The position numbers were made by a program, and so were the translations under genes. Below are positions 52,464 to 61,770 of a stretch of 64,000 nt of DNA, piece after piece. The DNA comes from Paramesorhizobium leguminum (lineage in GTDB: Bacteria > Pseudomonadota > Alphaproteobacteria > Rhizobiales > Rhizobiaceae). The notes under the pieces are model-generated. The model saw only the letters and a program-made list of their open reading frames with translations, did no database searches and was not told the DNA's origin. The stretch is taken from the NCBI RefSeq assembly GCF_003217235.1, contig NZ_QJTF01000006.1, positions 108,411-172,410 of the forward strand, given 5' to 3'. Numbering within the stretch: the stretch's first letter is position 1; every line of letters starts with the position of its first letter.

Positions 52464-53777
52464 ATGCTGCAAGTCCTGTACCTGGTGCATGATCTTTCCG
52501 ACCCGGCGGTTCGCCGCCGCGTGGTCATGCTGCAGGCGGGCGGTGCGGTGGTGACGCTCGTCGGTTTCAGGCGCAGCGGTGAGCCGGTATCGGATGTGGC
52601 GAGCATTTCGCCCATCGATTTGGGAAAAACAAGCGATGGCCGGTTCGCGCAGCGTCTGGCAGCAATCGCGCAGGCGACGTTGACGCTCGGGACGGCTTTG
52701 AAGCGTGTGGCCAAGCCGGACGTGATCATCGGTCGCAATCTGGAAATGCTGGCGCTGGCCAACCGGGCGAGGGCGATTTTCTCCGGCGGGGTCCCCGCCA
52801 GCGACCGCAGGGAGCTTAAGGGCGGGGCAGACGAAGTTCCTATAGTCTATGAATGCCTCGATGTTCACCGTCTGCTTCTGAGGCGAGACCTGGCGGGCAA
52901 GGCGATCCGCTCGGCGGAACGCGCGCTGGCACGCAATGCGGCGCTGCTCATCACCTCGTCTCCAGCCTTTATCCGGCAATATTTCGAACCGTTCGGGCAG
53001 TTGGACCTGCCTGTCGAACTGGTCGAGAACAAGGTGCTGGAGCTTCTACCTTGCCCTCCCGCTTGCGGGGAGGGTCGTTCCGCGAAGCGGAGCGGGGTGG
53101 GGGTGGTGAATGTCGAGCACAACCGTCACCACCCCCATCCGCCCGCTACGCGGGCACCTTCCCCGCAAGGGGGAAGGAAGGCGCCAGGCGAACCTTGGAA
53201 AATCGGCTGGTTCGGCGCCCTGCGCTGTCGCCGTTCGCTGGCGCTTCTGGCGGAATTCTCACGCCGCATGGAGGGCAGGGTGGAGGTCGTCCTGCGCGGC
53301 CGTCCGGCCTATACGGAATTCGATGATTTCGACGGGTTCGTCGCCGCCGAGCCTTATCTGCAGTTCCATGGGGCTTATCGAAACCCGGAGGATCTGGCGC
53401 GCATCTATGGCGAGGTGCATTTCTCCTGGGCTATCGATTTTTTCGAGGCAGGGCAGAATTCGGACTGGCTCCTGCCCAACCGGCTTTACGAGGGGTGCCG
53501 CTATCATTGCGTGCCGATCGCGATGCAGGGGACGGAGACGTCGTTGTTCCTGAAGGCGCGCGGCATCGGCTTTGCGCTGTCCAAACCCGATGCGGGCGAA
53601 CTCGTTAGCCTGTTCGAGCGGCTCGATGCGGAGCAATACGAACGGGAACAGGCAAAGATAGCGGCGCAGGATGCCCGCACGTGGATCTGCGACGAAGGTG
53701 ATTGCCGCGCGTTGGTAGGTCGGCTGCGCCAGCTGGTTCCAATGCGCCAGAATGCTGTCGTGGAGGCCATGGCCTGA
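52464..53777 (+). CDS. exoL: Succinoglycan glycosyltransferase ExoL-like, with internal repeat insertion
   Basis: 437 residues from ATG 52464 (GAGGAAC upstream). The N-terminal half (LYLVHDLSDPAVRRRVVMLQ) and C-terminal half (AIDFFEAGQNSDWLLPNRLY-EG) match the ExoL type, which adds the third sugar; it lacks a clear GT-A DxD motif. Residues about 195-241 do not belong to the family: they translate a palindromic repeat (53047-53186) of intergenic family 1, in frame. The uninterrupted protein would be about 390 residues, the usual length. Function may survive if the insert is in a loop. Confidence 0.8.
   Translation: MLQVLYLVHDLSDPAVRRRVVMLQAGGAVVTLVGFRRSGEPVSDVASISPIDLGKTSDGRFAQRLAAIAQATLTLGTALKRVAKPDVIIGRNLEMLALANRARAIFSGGVPASDRRELKGGADEVPIVYECLDVHRLLLRRDLAGKAIRSAERALARNAALLITSSPAFIRQYFEPFGQLDLPVELVENKVLELLPCPPACGEGRSAKRSGVGVVNVEHNRHHPHPPATRAPSPQGGRKAPGEPWKIGWFGALRCRRSLALLAEFSRRMEGRVEVVLRGRPAYTEFDDFDGFVAAEPYLQFHGAYRNPEDLARIYGEVHFSWAIDFFEAGQNSDWLLPNRLYEGCRYHCVPIAMQGTETSLFLKARGIGFALSKPDAGELVSLFERLDAEQYEREQAKIAAQDARTWICDEGDCRALVGRLRQLVPMRQNAVVEAMA
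53047..53186. repeat. Palindromic repeat, family 1, inserted in exoL
   Basis: Inner part shared with 37516-37667 (GGGGGTGGTGA, CGGGCACCTTCCCCGCAAGG). Inverse ends CCCTCCCGCTTGCGGGG / CCCCGCAAGGGGGAAGG. It encodes a proline-, glycine- and histidine-rich stretch without a stop codon. Confidence 0.85.
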
Positions 53778-53806
53778 TTTTTCCGAACCGAGGGGATGTA
53801 ACCGAG

Positions 53807-54838
53807 ATGAACACAGGAGAGGGGACGGATTTGCCAAGCGCAAAAAAGCCACGGCTGAGCAGCCGATGCCTCATCATCATTCCCTGCCTGAACGAGGCCG
53901 GGCATATCGGCGCCCTGCTCGAACAGTTCAGCCTCGATGCCGAACGGCATGACATGAAGATCGTTGTCGCCGACGGCGGCAGCACCGACGGTACGGTGCA
54001 GATCGTCGAAGACATGATGCAGCGCAATCCACGCGTCGTTCTGCTGCATAACGAAAAGCGGATTCAGAGCGCGGCCATCAATCTGGCTGTCGCCACCTAT
54101 GGCGACGGCTATGACTGTTTCATCCGCATCGACGCGCATGGGAAATATCCGGACGATTATTGCGGGAAGCTGATCGAGGAAGCCCAAGCGAAAGGTGCGG
54201 ATTCCGTCGTCGTCGCCATGGCGACGGAAGGGTTCAGCACGTTCCAGAAGGCCACCGCTTCGGCGCAGAATTCCAAGCTCGGCAACGGCGGCGCCAAGCA
54301 TCGCCATGGGGCGAAGGGGCACTGGACCGACCATGGCCACCACGCGCTGATGCGCATCGAGGCTTTCCGGCAAGTCGGCGGCTATGACGAAACCTTCACC
54401 CATAATGAGGATGCGGAACTCGATTATCGGCTCGCAAAAGCCGGCTTCCGCATCTGGATGACCGACAGGACGCTGATGGTCTATTATCCAAGAGCCTCGG
54501 CGTCTTCGCTCTTCCGGCAATATCTGGGCTATGGCCGGGGCAGGGCGAAGAACGTGCTCAAGCATCGCATCGTCCCGAAGCTCCGCCAGGCGTTGCCGCT
54601 GATGGTGCTGCCGGTGGTGGCGGGCACCGTTCTTGCCGTCCTCCACTGGTCGGCTGCCGTGCCTGCCTTTCTGTGGGTGGCAATCTGTCTTGGCTATGGC
54701 GTCTGGATGGCGGTGGGCGAGCGCAACCCCTACGGCCCGCTTGCCGCGGTTTCCGCAATGATCATGCATCTTGCGTGGTCAACAGGGTTCTGGCTGCAAC
54801 TGCTCGGTTCCCGCAAACGCCGGGAGTCGTCGCCATGA
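53807..54838 (+). CDS. exoA: Succinoglycan glycosyltransferase ExoA
   Basis: 343 residues from ATG 53807. GT2 fold: LIIIPCLNEAGHIGALLEQF, VVADGGSTDGT, FIRIDAHGKYPDDY, and the HNEDAELDYRLAKAGFRIW block. C-terminal membrane helices (LPLMVLPVVAGTVLAVLHWS) anchor it in the inner membrane, as in Sinorhizobium ExoA, which adds the second sugar (beta-1,3-glucose). Its stop overlaps the exoM start (ATGA). Confidence 0.9.
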   Translation: MNTGEGTDLPSAKKPRLSSRCLIIIPCLNEAGHIGALLEQFSLDAERHDMKIVVADGGSTDGTVQIVEDMMQRNPRVVLLHNEKRIQSAAINLAVATYGDGYDCFIRIDAHGKYPDDYCGKLIEEAQAKGADSVVVAMATEGFSTFQKATASAQNSKLGNGGAKHRHGAKGHWTDHGHHALMRIEAFRQVGGYDETFTHNEDAELDYRLAKAGFRIWMTDRTLMVYYPRASASSLFRQYLGYGRGRAKNVLKHRIVPKLRQALPLMVLPVVAGTVLAVLHWSAAVPAFLWVAICLGYGVWMAVGERNPYGPLAAVSAMIMHLAWSTGFWLQLLGSRKRRESSP

Positions 54839-55950
54839 GCAAGACCGAGATTTTCAACGCATCCCTTCACCCTCGTCCTTCGAGGCTCGCTGCGCTCGCA
54901 CCTCAGGATGAGGGTGAAGGGCGACGGCGCTCAAGTAGCCCTCATCCTGAGGTGCGTAGTGAAGCGAAGCGGAACGAAGCCTCGAAGGGCGAGGGCGCCA
55001 GGCACGCATTCTATCGGATCGATATCGGCGTCTGCACGTACAGGCGCAAGGAACTGGAGGCGACGCTGCATTCGCTGGGCCGGCTGAATGTGCCGGAGAA
55101 TTGCCGCGTTCGGATCATCGTCGCCGACAATGATGTGAACCCTAGCGCGAAGGAGCGCGTCGCGGACATCGCGCCGTCGCTGCCGTTCGAGCTGACCTAT
55201 ATCCATTGTCCGGCCTCGAATATATCCATCGCCCGCAACGCCTGTCTCGATGCCAGCGATGGCGATTTCCTCGCCTTCATCGACGATGACGAAACGGCCT
55301 GCGAGGATTGGCTGGCCTATCTCATGGCTACCGCGCAGGACAGAAACGCCGATGCGGTTCTGGGACCTGTCCGGGCTTCTTATGGAGAGGGTGCGCCGCG
55401 CTGGATGAGCAAGGGCGATTTCCACTCGACATTCCCTGTCTGGGTGAAGGGCGAAATCCGCACCGGCTATACGTGCAACGTGCTTCTGCGGAATGCTTCG
55501 CCTGCCGTCGCCGGGCGGCGCTTCAGCCTGGCGCTCGGTCGCAGCGGCGGCGAGGATACGCAGTATTTCTCCGAACTTTACGAGGCGGGCGGCAAGATCG
55601 CCTATGCGCGGGAGGCGTGGGTTTATGAGCCGGTTCCCGCCGGGCGGGCGCGGTTCTCGTGGCTCTGCAAGCGACGCTTCCGCTTCGGCCAGACGCATGG
55701 GCGGCTGCTTGCCGGAAAGGCGGTGGGTTTGGGTCTTGCCAAGCAAGTGGCGCTGGCTGCGGCAAAGGCTGTTTACAGCTTTGGCGCGGCGCTCGTTACC
55801 GCATTTTCAGCCACGCATCGCAACCGTTCGCTGTTGCGCGGCATCATGCATGTGGGCGTCATCAGCGGCCTGATGGGCATTCGGGAAATCCAGCAATATG
55901 GCGAAGCCGCCATGGCGCCAGCCAGCGGAGGCAAATCCCATGCAGCCTGA
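54835..55950 (+). CDS. exoM: Succinoglycan glycosyltransferase ExoM, with N-terminal repeat insertion
   Basis: 371 residues. The GT2 domain starts only at residue about 60 (IDIGVCTYRRKELEATLHSL), with IIVADNDVN, ISIARNACLDASDG and FIDDDETACEDW. In front lie nine native-looking residues (MSKTEIFNA) and then the translation of a palindromic repeat (54863-54999). Without it the protein would be about 325 residues, the normal size. ExoM adds the fourth sugar. Coupled to exoA upstream and overlapping exoO by 11 bases downstream. Confidence 0.85.
   Translation: MSKTEIFNASLHPRPSRLAALAPQDEGEGRRRSSSPHPEVRSEAKRNEASKGEGARHAFYRIDIGVCTYRRKELEATLHSLGRLNVPENCRVRIIVADNDVNPSAKERVADIAPSLPFELTYIHCPASNISIARNACLDASDGDFLAFIDDDETACEDWLAYLMATAQDRNADAVLGPVRASYGEGAPRWMSKGDFHSTFPVWVKGEIRTGYTCNVLLRNASPAVAGRRFSLALGRSGGEDTQYFSELYEAGGKIAYAREAWVYEPVPAGRARFSWLCKRRFRFGQTHGRLLAGKAVGLGLAKQVALAAAKAVYSFGAALVTAFSATHRNRSLLRGIMHVGVISGLMGIREIQQYGEAAMAPASGGKSHAA
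54863..54999. repeat. Palindromic repeat, family 5, inserted in exoM
   Basis: Contains CCCTCGTCCTTCGAGGCTCG and an inverse copy ending CGAAGCCTCGAAGGGCGAGG, with an internal CACCTCAGGATGAGGG / CCCTCATCCTGAGGTG palindrome, a well-known rhizobial repeat type. In frame, no stop. Confidence 0.85.
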
Positions 55951-56902
55951 TGTCAGCTTCATCATCGCCGCCTATAATGCGGAAGGCACGATTGGCCGCG
56001 CTATCGAAAGCGCTTTGGCGCAGCGCGGCGTCAGCGTCGATGTGATCGTCGCGAATGACCGCTCGACTGACCGCACCGCTTCAATCGCGGCGTCCTATCC
56101 GGAGAGCCTCGTTCATGTGGTGACGCTGGCAAAAAACAGCGGTCCGGGCGGGGCGCGTAATGCGGCGCTCGGTGTCGCCAAGGGCCGCTGGATCGCGGTG
56201 CTCGATGCCGATGACGAGGTTCTACCCGACCGAATGGCGCGGATGATCGCACGGGCCGAAAAGGCGGGCGCGCAGGCGGTGGTGGACAATATCGAAGTGA
56301 TCGGCGAAGGCCAGACGAGGGGGGAGCCGATGTTTCCCGCCGGGCGGCTGGAGAATATCCATGAGATCACGCTTGCGGATTTCATCGCGTCGAACCTCGT
56401 TTTCAAATCGACCTTCAATTTCGGCTATATGAAGCCGATATTCGAGCGCGCCTTCATCGAAGCGCACGGCCTTCGCTATGACGAGGGCCTGCGCATCGGC
56501 GAGGATTACATCTTCCTCGCGTCCATTCTGGCGCAGGGCGGCAAGCTCGTTGTCGAGCCGGCGGTGGGATATTCCTATCACATCCGTTCCGGCTCGATTT
56601 CCCGTGTCCTTGAGCTGCATCATGTCATCTCCATGCTGGAGGCGGACAGGAAATTCGTCGGGACGTTCGAACTCAATGACGAGGCGAAAGCCGCTCAGGC
56701 ACGGCGGACGCGAAGCCTCGAAGAGGCGCGATCCTTCATCTCGCTGGTTGGGCATATCAAGCGCCGGTCGTTGAAGGATATCGTCAAGGTGGCGCTCAGC
56801 GATCCGATAGCGTTGCGTCATCTCTCAATGCCGATCGCGGTGCGCCTCAAGCAGCTCATGCCGTCGACAGCAGCGCAACGGACGGGGGGCATAATGAAAT
56901 GA
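55940..56902 (+). CDS. exoO: Succinoglycan glycosyltransferase ExoO
   Basis: 320 residues from ATG 55940, inside the end of exoM. GT2 motifs SFIIAAYNAEGTIGRAIESA, VIVANDRSTDRT, VLDADDEVLPDRM and RIGEDYIFLASIL. ExoO adds the fifth sugar (beta-1,6-glucose). Length matches Sinorhizobium ExoO. Last transferase of the exoL-A-M-O operon, followed by exoN after about 90 bases. Confidence 0.87.
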   Translation: MQPDVSFIIAAYNAEGTIGRAIESALAQRGVSVDVIVANDRSTDRTASIAASYPESLVHVVTLAKNSGPGGARNAALGVAKGRWIAVLDADDEVLPDRMARMIARAEKAGAQAVVDNIEVIGEGQTRGEPMFPAGRLENIHEITLADFIASNLVFKSTFNFGYMKPIFERAFIEAHGLRYDEGLRIGEDYIFLASILAQGGKLVVEPAVGYSYHIRSGSISRVLELHHVISMLEADRKFVGTFELNDEAKAAQARRTRSLEEARSFISLVGHIKRRSLKDIVKVALSDPIALRHLSMPIAVRLKQLMPSTAAQRTGGIMK

Positions 56903-56990
56903 GAAGCGAGGCAATCGCTCGGAGAATAGGTGGCGGGGTTTTGAACAGTAAACACATTTTCTTCCGCTCTCGAAAGAAAAGGAAATTTCG

Positions 56991-57887
56991 ATGAAGACCG
57001 TCAAGAAAGCCGTCATTCCCGTCGCCGGTCTCGGTACGCGGTTTCTCCCCGCGACCAAATCCACGCCAAAGGAAATGCTGACCATCGTGGACCGCCCGGT
57101 GGTGCAATATGCCGTCGATGAAGCCTTCGAGGCCGGGATCGAGCACATCGTTTTCGTCACCGGGCGCAACAAGGCGGCAATCGAGGACTATTTCGATATC
57201 CAGCCGGAGCTGGTCTCGACCCTCACCGAGTCGGGCAAGCTCGAGCAGCTTGCGTCCTTGCAGCGTCTCTTGCCGAAGGCGGGAAGCATGAGCTTCACCC
57301 GGCAGCAATCGCCGCTCGGTCTCGGACATGCGGTCTGGTGCGCGCGTGACATTATCGGTGACGAACCCTTCGCGCTGCTCCTGCCCGACATGGTGACCTT
57401 CGGCGCGCGCGGCTGCCTGCCCGGCATGGTCGATCTCTACAACCGCACGGGCGGCAACCTGATCGCGGTGGAACAGTGCGATCCGACCGAGACGAACAAA
57501 TACGGCATCGTCGCAAAAGGACGCGATATCGGCCACGGCTTCGAGATCACCGGCATGGTGGAAAAACCGGCTCCATCAGTCGCGCCGTCGAATTATTACA
57601 TCAACGGACGCTATATCCTCCAGCCCGGTATTTTCGATATATTGGAACATCAGGAACGGGGCGCGGGGAACGAGATTCAGTTGACCGACGCCATGCTGCG
57701 CCTTTCCGAAGCCCAGGATTTCTTCGCCTTTCCGTTCGAGGGCCGCACGTTCGATTGCGGATCGAAGGAGGGGTTCATCGAAGCCAATGTGGCGTTCGCG
57801 CTGGCGCGGGCGGATATCAGGGGCAAGGTCTTCGAGCCGCTGCGTGATATCATTCTCTCGCATGCAACCGTCACCGAAGCGGCTTAA
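56991..57887 (+). CDS. exoN: UTP-glucose-1-phosphate uridylyltransferase (ExoN/GalU)
   Basis: 298 residues. Makes UDP-glucose for the transferases. Nucleotidyltransferase signature [40 protein letters not shown] and [20 protein letters not shown]. Ribosome site AAAGGAA upstream. Within the plus-strand exo operon, before exoP. Confidence 0.94.
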   Translation: MKTVKKAVIPVAGLGTRFLPATKSTPKEMLTIVDRPVVQYAVDEAFEAGIEHIVFVTGRNKAAIEDYFDIQPELVSTLTESGKLEQLASLQRLLPKAGSMSFTRQQSPLGLGHAVWCARDIIGDEPFALLLPDMVTFGARGCLPGMVDLYNRTGGNLIAVEQCDPTETNKYGIVAKGRDIGHGFEITGMVEKPAPSVAPSNYYINGRYILQPGIFDILEHQERGAGNEIQLTDAMLRLSEAQDFFAFPFEGRTFDCGSKEGFIEANVAFALARADIRGKVFEPLRDIILSHATVTEAA

Positions 57888-57964
57888 AATTATTATAGGC
57901 GCGCGCGGTTTGTAGCTCCGCGAGCCGCGCGCTCATCGTTTGCGTATAAAGAATTGGCGGTATC

Positions 57965-60268
57965 ATGCATCAAGGCAATATTCCGGTTAACGGCAGGCTC
58001 GCGGTAGACGCGAAGGGGCAGCCGGATGCCGACAAATTCATCGATATCGAACAATTGCTCGCCATGGCGCGGCGGCAGGCAAAGATTGTCGCCATTGTTA
58101 CCGCGCTGGGGCTTCTGCTCGGCATTCTCAGCCTCATCTTCTCGACATCCTATTACACCGCTTCCACCAGCATCCTGCTCGATGACAATCTCGGCAAGCT
58201 GGCCGATGGGCCGTCGCCCGCGCCTTCCAATGCGCAGACCGACGCCGCCATTCTCAGTCAGATCGCGATTCTGAAATCGGCTGAACTTGCCGGCAAGGTG
58301 GTGGACCGCGCGAATCTGACCCAAAATGAAACATTCATGAATCCGCCGCGCTCGCTCGTCTCGCGGGTTAAAGGCGTAGCGCGCGGGCTGGTCGGTATAT
58401 TCGGCGGTGGGGCGGGGGATACGTCCAACCCCGCGGCCCGGCGCGGATATGCGGCGTCAATTCTCCAGAGCAACGTCAAGGTAGAACAGCAGGGGCGCAG
58501 TTTCGTCATCGACGTCAGCTATATCTCGAACGATGCTGAACTCGCCGGGCGCATCGCGCGCGCCTATGCGGATGTCTATCTCGCAGATCAGCTGGACGCG
58601 AATTTCGATGCCACGCGGCGAGCCACCGTATGGCTGCAGGATCGTCTTGTCGATTTGAAGGAGAGCTCACAGCAGGCGGCGTTCGAGGTCGAGCGCTTCA
58701 GGGCCGCGAACGGGCTCACTGCCGCCAAGGGCGCACTGGTATCGGAACAACAACTTTCAGATCTCAATAGCCAGTACATTCTGGCACAAGCGGAAACGGC
58801 ACGGGCGCTTGCGCAATACAACCAGTACAAATCAATCGCCGACGGCGGGCAGGAATCGGCTGTCAACAACGCAGCCGTCCTATCGGACCAGACGAACACA
58901 TCTGTCATTTCGACGCTGCGGACCCGTTACCTGACGATCAGCAAACGCATCCAGGAAATCACCAGCCAATTCGGAGACGATCACCCGCAGGCCGTAAGCC
59001 TTCGCACCGAGCAGCAGGAGGTGGGGCAGCAGATTTTCCAGGAAATCCAGCAGATGACGGAAAGCGCGCGCAACCAGTATGAGGTGGCGCAATCGCGCGA
59101 GAATTCGCTTGCGGAGAGCCTGAAAAAGGCGACCGGCGAGACATCCACGGCGAACCGGTCGCTCGTTCAATTGAGGGAGCTGGAGCAGAAATCGCAGGCG
59201 CTCAGCGATCTCTACCAGACCTATTTGAAGCGCTACCAGGAGGCGTCGCAGCAGCAATCGTTCCCGATTGCCAAGGCGCGGATCATCTCCGTTGCATCGA
59301 CACCGACCGATCCGTCCAGCCCGAAGAGGACGATGGTGCTGGCGGGATCCCTGCTTCTTGGCCTCTTTGCCGGTGCGGGCCTTGGCGCGTGGCGGGAGTT
59401 CAGCGAGCGGTTCTTTCGCGTCGGCGAGCAGGTTCGCGCGTATCTGGATGTCAAGTTCCTTGGCTATCTTCCTGCCGTTGGCGGCTCAGGCACTTCCTCG
59501 CCTGATGACCAGAAGCCCGCACCGCGCGCCATCAACATGATGCGCGTCGCGGTCGAAGCGCCGGCTTCCGCCTTTGCGGAAACGCTGCGCAATGCCAAGA
59601 TTGCCGCCGATGTGGTGCTGCAGGGCAGGGAGAGCAAGGTGATCGGCATCGTTTCCGTTCTGCCGAACGAGGGTAAATCCACCGTTGCGGCGAATTTTGC
59701 CGGGCTCCTCGCCGCAAACGGCGCGAAGACGCTTCTGATCGATGCCGATTTGCGCAATCCGGGCCTGACACGCGCGCTGTCACTCAACCCTCAAAAAGGT
59801 TTGGTGGAGGTTCTCATGGGAGAACTTCCATGGCAGAGCGCCGTCAAGATCGATAGCAAGACCAAGCTCGCCATCCTTCCGGCTATCATCCCCAGGCACA
59901 TTTCCCATACAAGCGAACTCATTTCCCGTGCCGCCATGAAAAATCTTCTGGACGAGGCTCGGGGTATCTTTGAATATATCATCGTCGACCTGCCGCCGCT
60001 TGGACCCGTCGTCGATGCCAAGGCCTTCGCACCGCTTGCCGACGGTTTCGTCGTGGTGACGGAATGGGGTGTCACGCCGCGCGCGCTCGTCAGATCCGTC
60101 TTGCAGGCGGAAGGCCAGATATTGCCGAAGGTGCTTGGGCTCGTCCTCAACAAGACCGATATGAAGCTGCTTGCGAAATACAGCTCTTATGGGAGCTCGG
60201 AATATTTCATGGATCGATATCAGAACTATTATCTTGATGATGCGGGTTCCGCTTCAGCGCGGTCGTGA
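57965..60268 (+). CDS. exoP: Polysaccharide co-polymerase/tyrosine autokinase (ExoP, Wzc type)
   Basis: 767 residues. Wzz domain with two membrane helices (IVAIVTALGLLLGILSLIFS near 46-65 and TMVLAGSLLLGLFAGAGLGA near 459-478). Between them a long periplasmic coiled coil with the PxxPxxP-type motif at its end (STPTDPSSPKRTMV). Cytoplasmic BY-kinase: Walker A SVLPNEGKSTVAANFAG, Walker A' LLIDADLRNPGL, Walker B YIIVDLPPLGP. The tail holds clustered tyrosines (YSSYGSSEYFMDRYQNYY). Controls chain length together with ExoQ and ExoF. Its last 15 bases overlap the convergent creatininase gene. Confidence 0.94.
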   Translation: MHQGNIPVNGRLAVDAKGQPDADKFIDIEQLLAMARRQAKIVAIVTALGLLLGILSLIFSTSYYTASTSILLDDNLGKLADGPSPAPSNAQTDAAILSQIAILKSAELAGKVVDRANLTQNETFMNPPRSLVSRVKGVARGLVGIFGGGAGDTSNPAARRGYAASILQSNVKVEQQGRSFVIDVSYISNDAELAGRIARAYADVYLADQLDANFDATRRATVWLQDRLVDLKESSQQAAFEVERFRAANGLTAAKGALVSEQQLSDLNSQYILAQAETARALAQYNQYKSIADGGQESAVNNAAVLSDQTNTSVISTLRTRYLTISKRIQEITSQFGDDHPQAVSLRTEQQEVGQQIFQEIQQMTESARNQYEVAQSRENSLAESLKKATGETSTANRSLVQLRELEQKSQALSDLYQTYLKRYQEASQQQSFPIAKARIISVASTPTDPSSPKRTMVLAGSLLLGLFAGAGLGAWREFSERFFRVGEQVRAYLDVKFLGYLPAVGGSGTSSPDDQKPAPRAINMMRVAVEAPASAFAETLRNAKIAADVVLQGRESKVIGIVSVLPNEGKSTVAANFAGLLAANGAKTLLIDADLRNPGLTRALSLNPQKGLVEVLMGELPWQSAVKIDSKTKLAILPAIIPRHISHTSELISRAAMKNLLDEARGIFEYIIVDLPPLGPVVDAKAFAPLADGFVVVTEWGVTPRALVRSVLQAEGQILPKVLGLVLNKTDMKLLAKYSSYGSSEYFMDRYQNYYLDDAGSASARS

Positions 60269-61030
60269 GAGCTTGTTTTTAAATAACGCTGGGTCGAAGC
60301 GGTCGATATCGCGCAGGAGTTCGATGAAGCCCGCGACCGCGTGGGCGATCAGCTTTTCTCCGGCTTCGGCGCTGGCGGCAGCGGCGTTGCCTGCGACGCC
60401 TTCAGCATTGAGGTCGCGCATTTTCCAGCCGAAGGCATGAGGTCCATAGGCGCGCAGATATTTGAAATTTTCGGCGAAGATAGATTGAGCGTTGGGGAAA
60501 TTGCGCGTGTTTTCCATTTTCACCAGATCGGGGCGCAGCGCCAGCATCACCGATGTCTCGATGAAGCCGCCATGGATATCGAGTGCTTTGTCTTGAGGGG
60601 CGATTATTCCTTCCGGCAGGCCGAAGCGTGTCCAGCTTGTGGCGACGGCGAGCATGTCCAGTCGAATGCGCAGCTCAGTCGCTACGATGGTCAAAAGCGG
60701 GGAATTGCCGCCATGGGCATTAAAGAGAACCAGCTTCTCGAGGCCTTCCGCATGGAGCTTTTCGCCGATGCCGACCCAGCGGTTTACCGCCTCGTCAAAA
60801 GACAGCGTCCGCGTGCCCGGCACATCCAGATGTTCGATGGAATAGCCGACCGATTCGGTGGGCAGAAACCGGACGTCGAGGCCGCGAGGCATGGCGGCGG
60901 CGGTTCTGGCGGCGAGACCATCGGCGATGATCGTATCCGTCTCGAAGGGCAGATGCGGGCCATGCTGTTCATGAGCGCCGAGAGGCAGGACGGCGATGGT
61001 CTTGCCGGTCACGTGTTCCTGCGCCGCCAT
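60254..61030 (-). CDS. Creatininase family amidohydrolase
   Basis: 258 residues. Metal site residues are visible: PLGAHEQHGPHLPFETDT (E, H, D), FNAHGGNSPLL, and DIHGGFIETSVMLALRP with the later glutamate. The family includes creatinine amidohydrolase, MftE-like peptidases and ring-opening enzymes; substrate is undetermined. It converges on exoP. Possible autonomous gene divergent from the MarR gene at 61162. Confidence 0.85.
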   Translation of the reverse strand: MAAQEHVTGKTIAVLPLGAHEQHGPHLPFETDTIIADGLAARTAAAMPRGLDVRFLPTESVGYSIEHLDVPGTRTLSFDEAVNRWVGIGEKLHAEGLEKLVLFNAHGGNSPLLTIVATELRIRLDMLAVATSWTRFGLPEGIIAPQDKALDIHGGFIETSVMLALRPDLVKMENTRNFPNAQSIFAENFKYLRAYGPHAFGWKMRDLNAEGVAGNAAAASAEAGEKLIAHAVAGFIELLRDIDRFDPALFKNKLSRPR

Positions 61031-61161
61031 GTTATTCTCCTGTCATCTTTGTAAGCCAGCGTATCGAAGCGGGCACTCGACGGCAAGAAGGAGCAAATCT
61101 TACGTTTGCCCCGAGAGGAACGCCGGCTTATGATCTCGAAATATTCGGCAGTGGGGAACCA

Positions 61162-61650
61162 ATGACAAAAGAACGCAAGCAGGTCATTTTGTATCGGCTG
61201 CAATCGGCCGCGAGGCTGGGGCGCACCTCGCTTGCAACGCGGCTGCTGGAACATGGGCTTTATGCCGGGCAGGATGCGATCATGTTGCAGCTGGCCGCGG
61301 AGGACGGGCAGTCGCCCGGCGTCCTGGCGCAGCGCCTCGGTGTGCGGCCTCCCACGGTGACCAAGACTATTTCCCGTCTGCAATCACAGGGTTTCGTTAC
61401 CAAGCAGGCTTCCGAGAGGGACCAGCGGCAGGCGCATGTCTTTCTCACCGATAATGGTCGCGATGTGATCAGAACAATCGAGAAATCCATCCGCAAAACG
61501 GAGAAGGATGCGTTGCGCGGCCTCGACAAGAAAGAGCGCAAGACGCTGCTGAAATTGCTTAACAGGCTTGAATTCAATCTGTCGGCGCGGGAGCCTCTCG
61601 ACGAGGCGGAGGGTATCCAGGAAACAGCCGAGGATAGCTATGTTGAATAA
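61162..61650 (+). CDS. MarR family regulator
   Basis: 162 residues. Winged HTH with LAQRLGVRPPTVTKTISRLQ (recognition helix) and wing RDQRQAHVFLTDNG. The C-terminal helix is long and acidic. Divergent from the creatininase gene and followed 120 bases later by a LacI gene. Ligand unknown. Confidence 0.88.
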   Translation: MTKERKQVILYRLQSAARLGRTSLATRLLEHGLYAGQDAIMLQLAAEDGQSPGVLAQRLGVRPPTVTKTISRLQSQGFVTKQASERDQRQAHVFLTDNGRDVIRTIEKSIRKTEKDALRGLDKKERKTLLKLLNRLEFNLSAREPLDEAEGIQETAEDSYVE

Positions 61651-61770
61651 TGCGGCTTGATCCGGCGAGTCCCCGCCTGAAAAATCTTTCAATTCCCCGG
61701 TTGGAGTGGCATAAATCCCGGCATTATTGGTCGATTTTGCAGAATCGGCGCAAAGGATGCGGGAGGCGCG

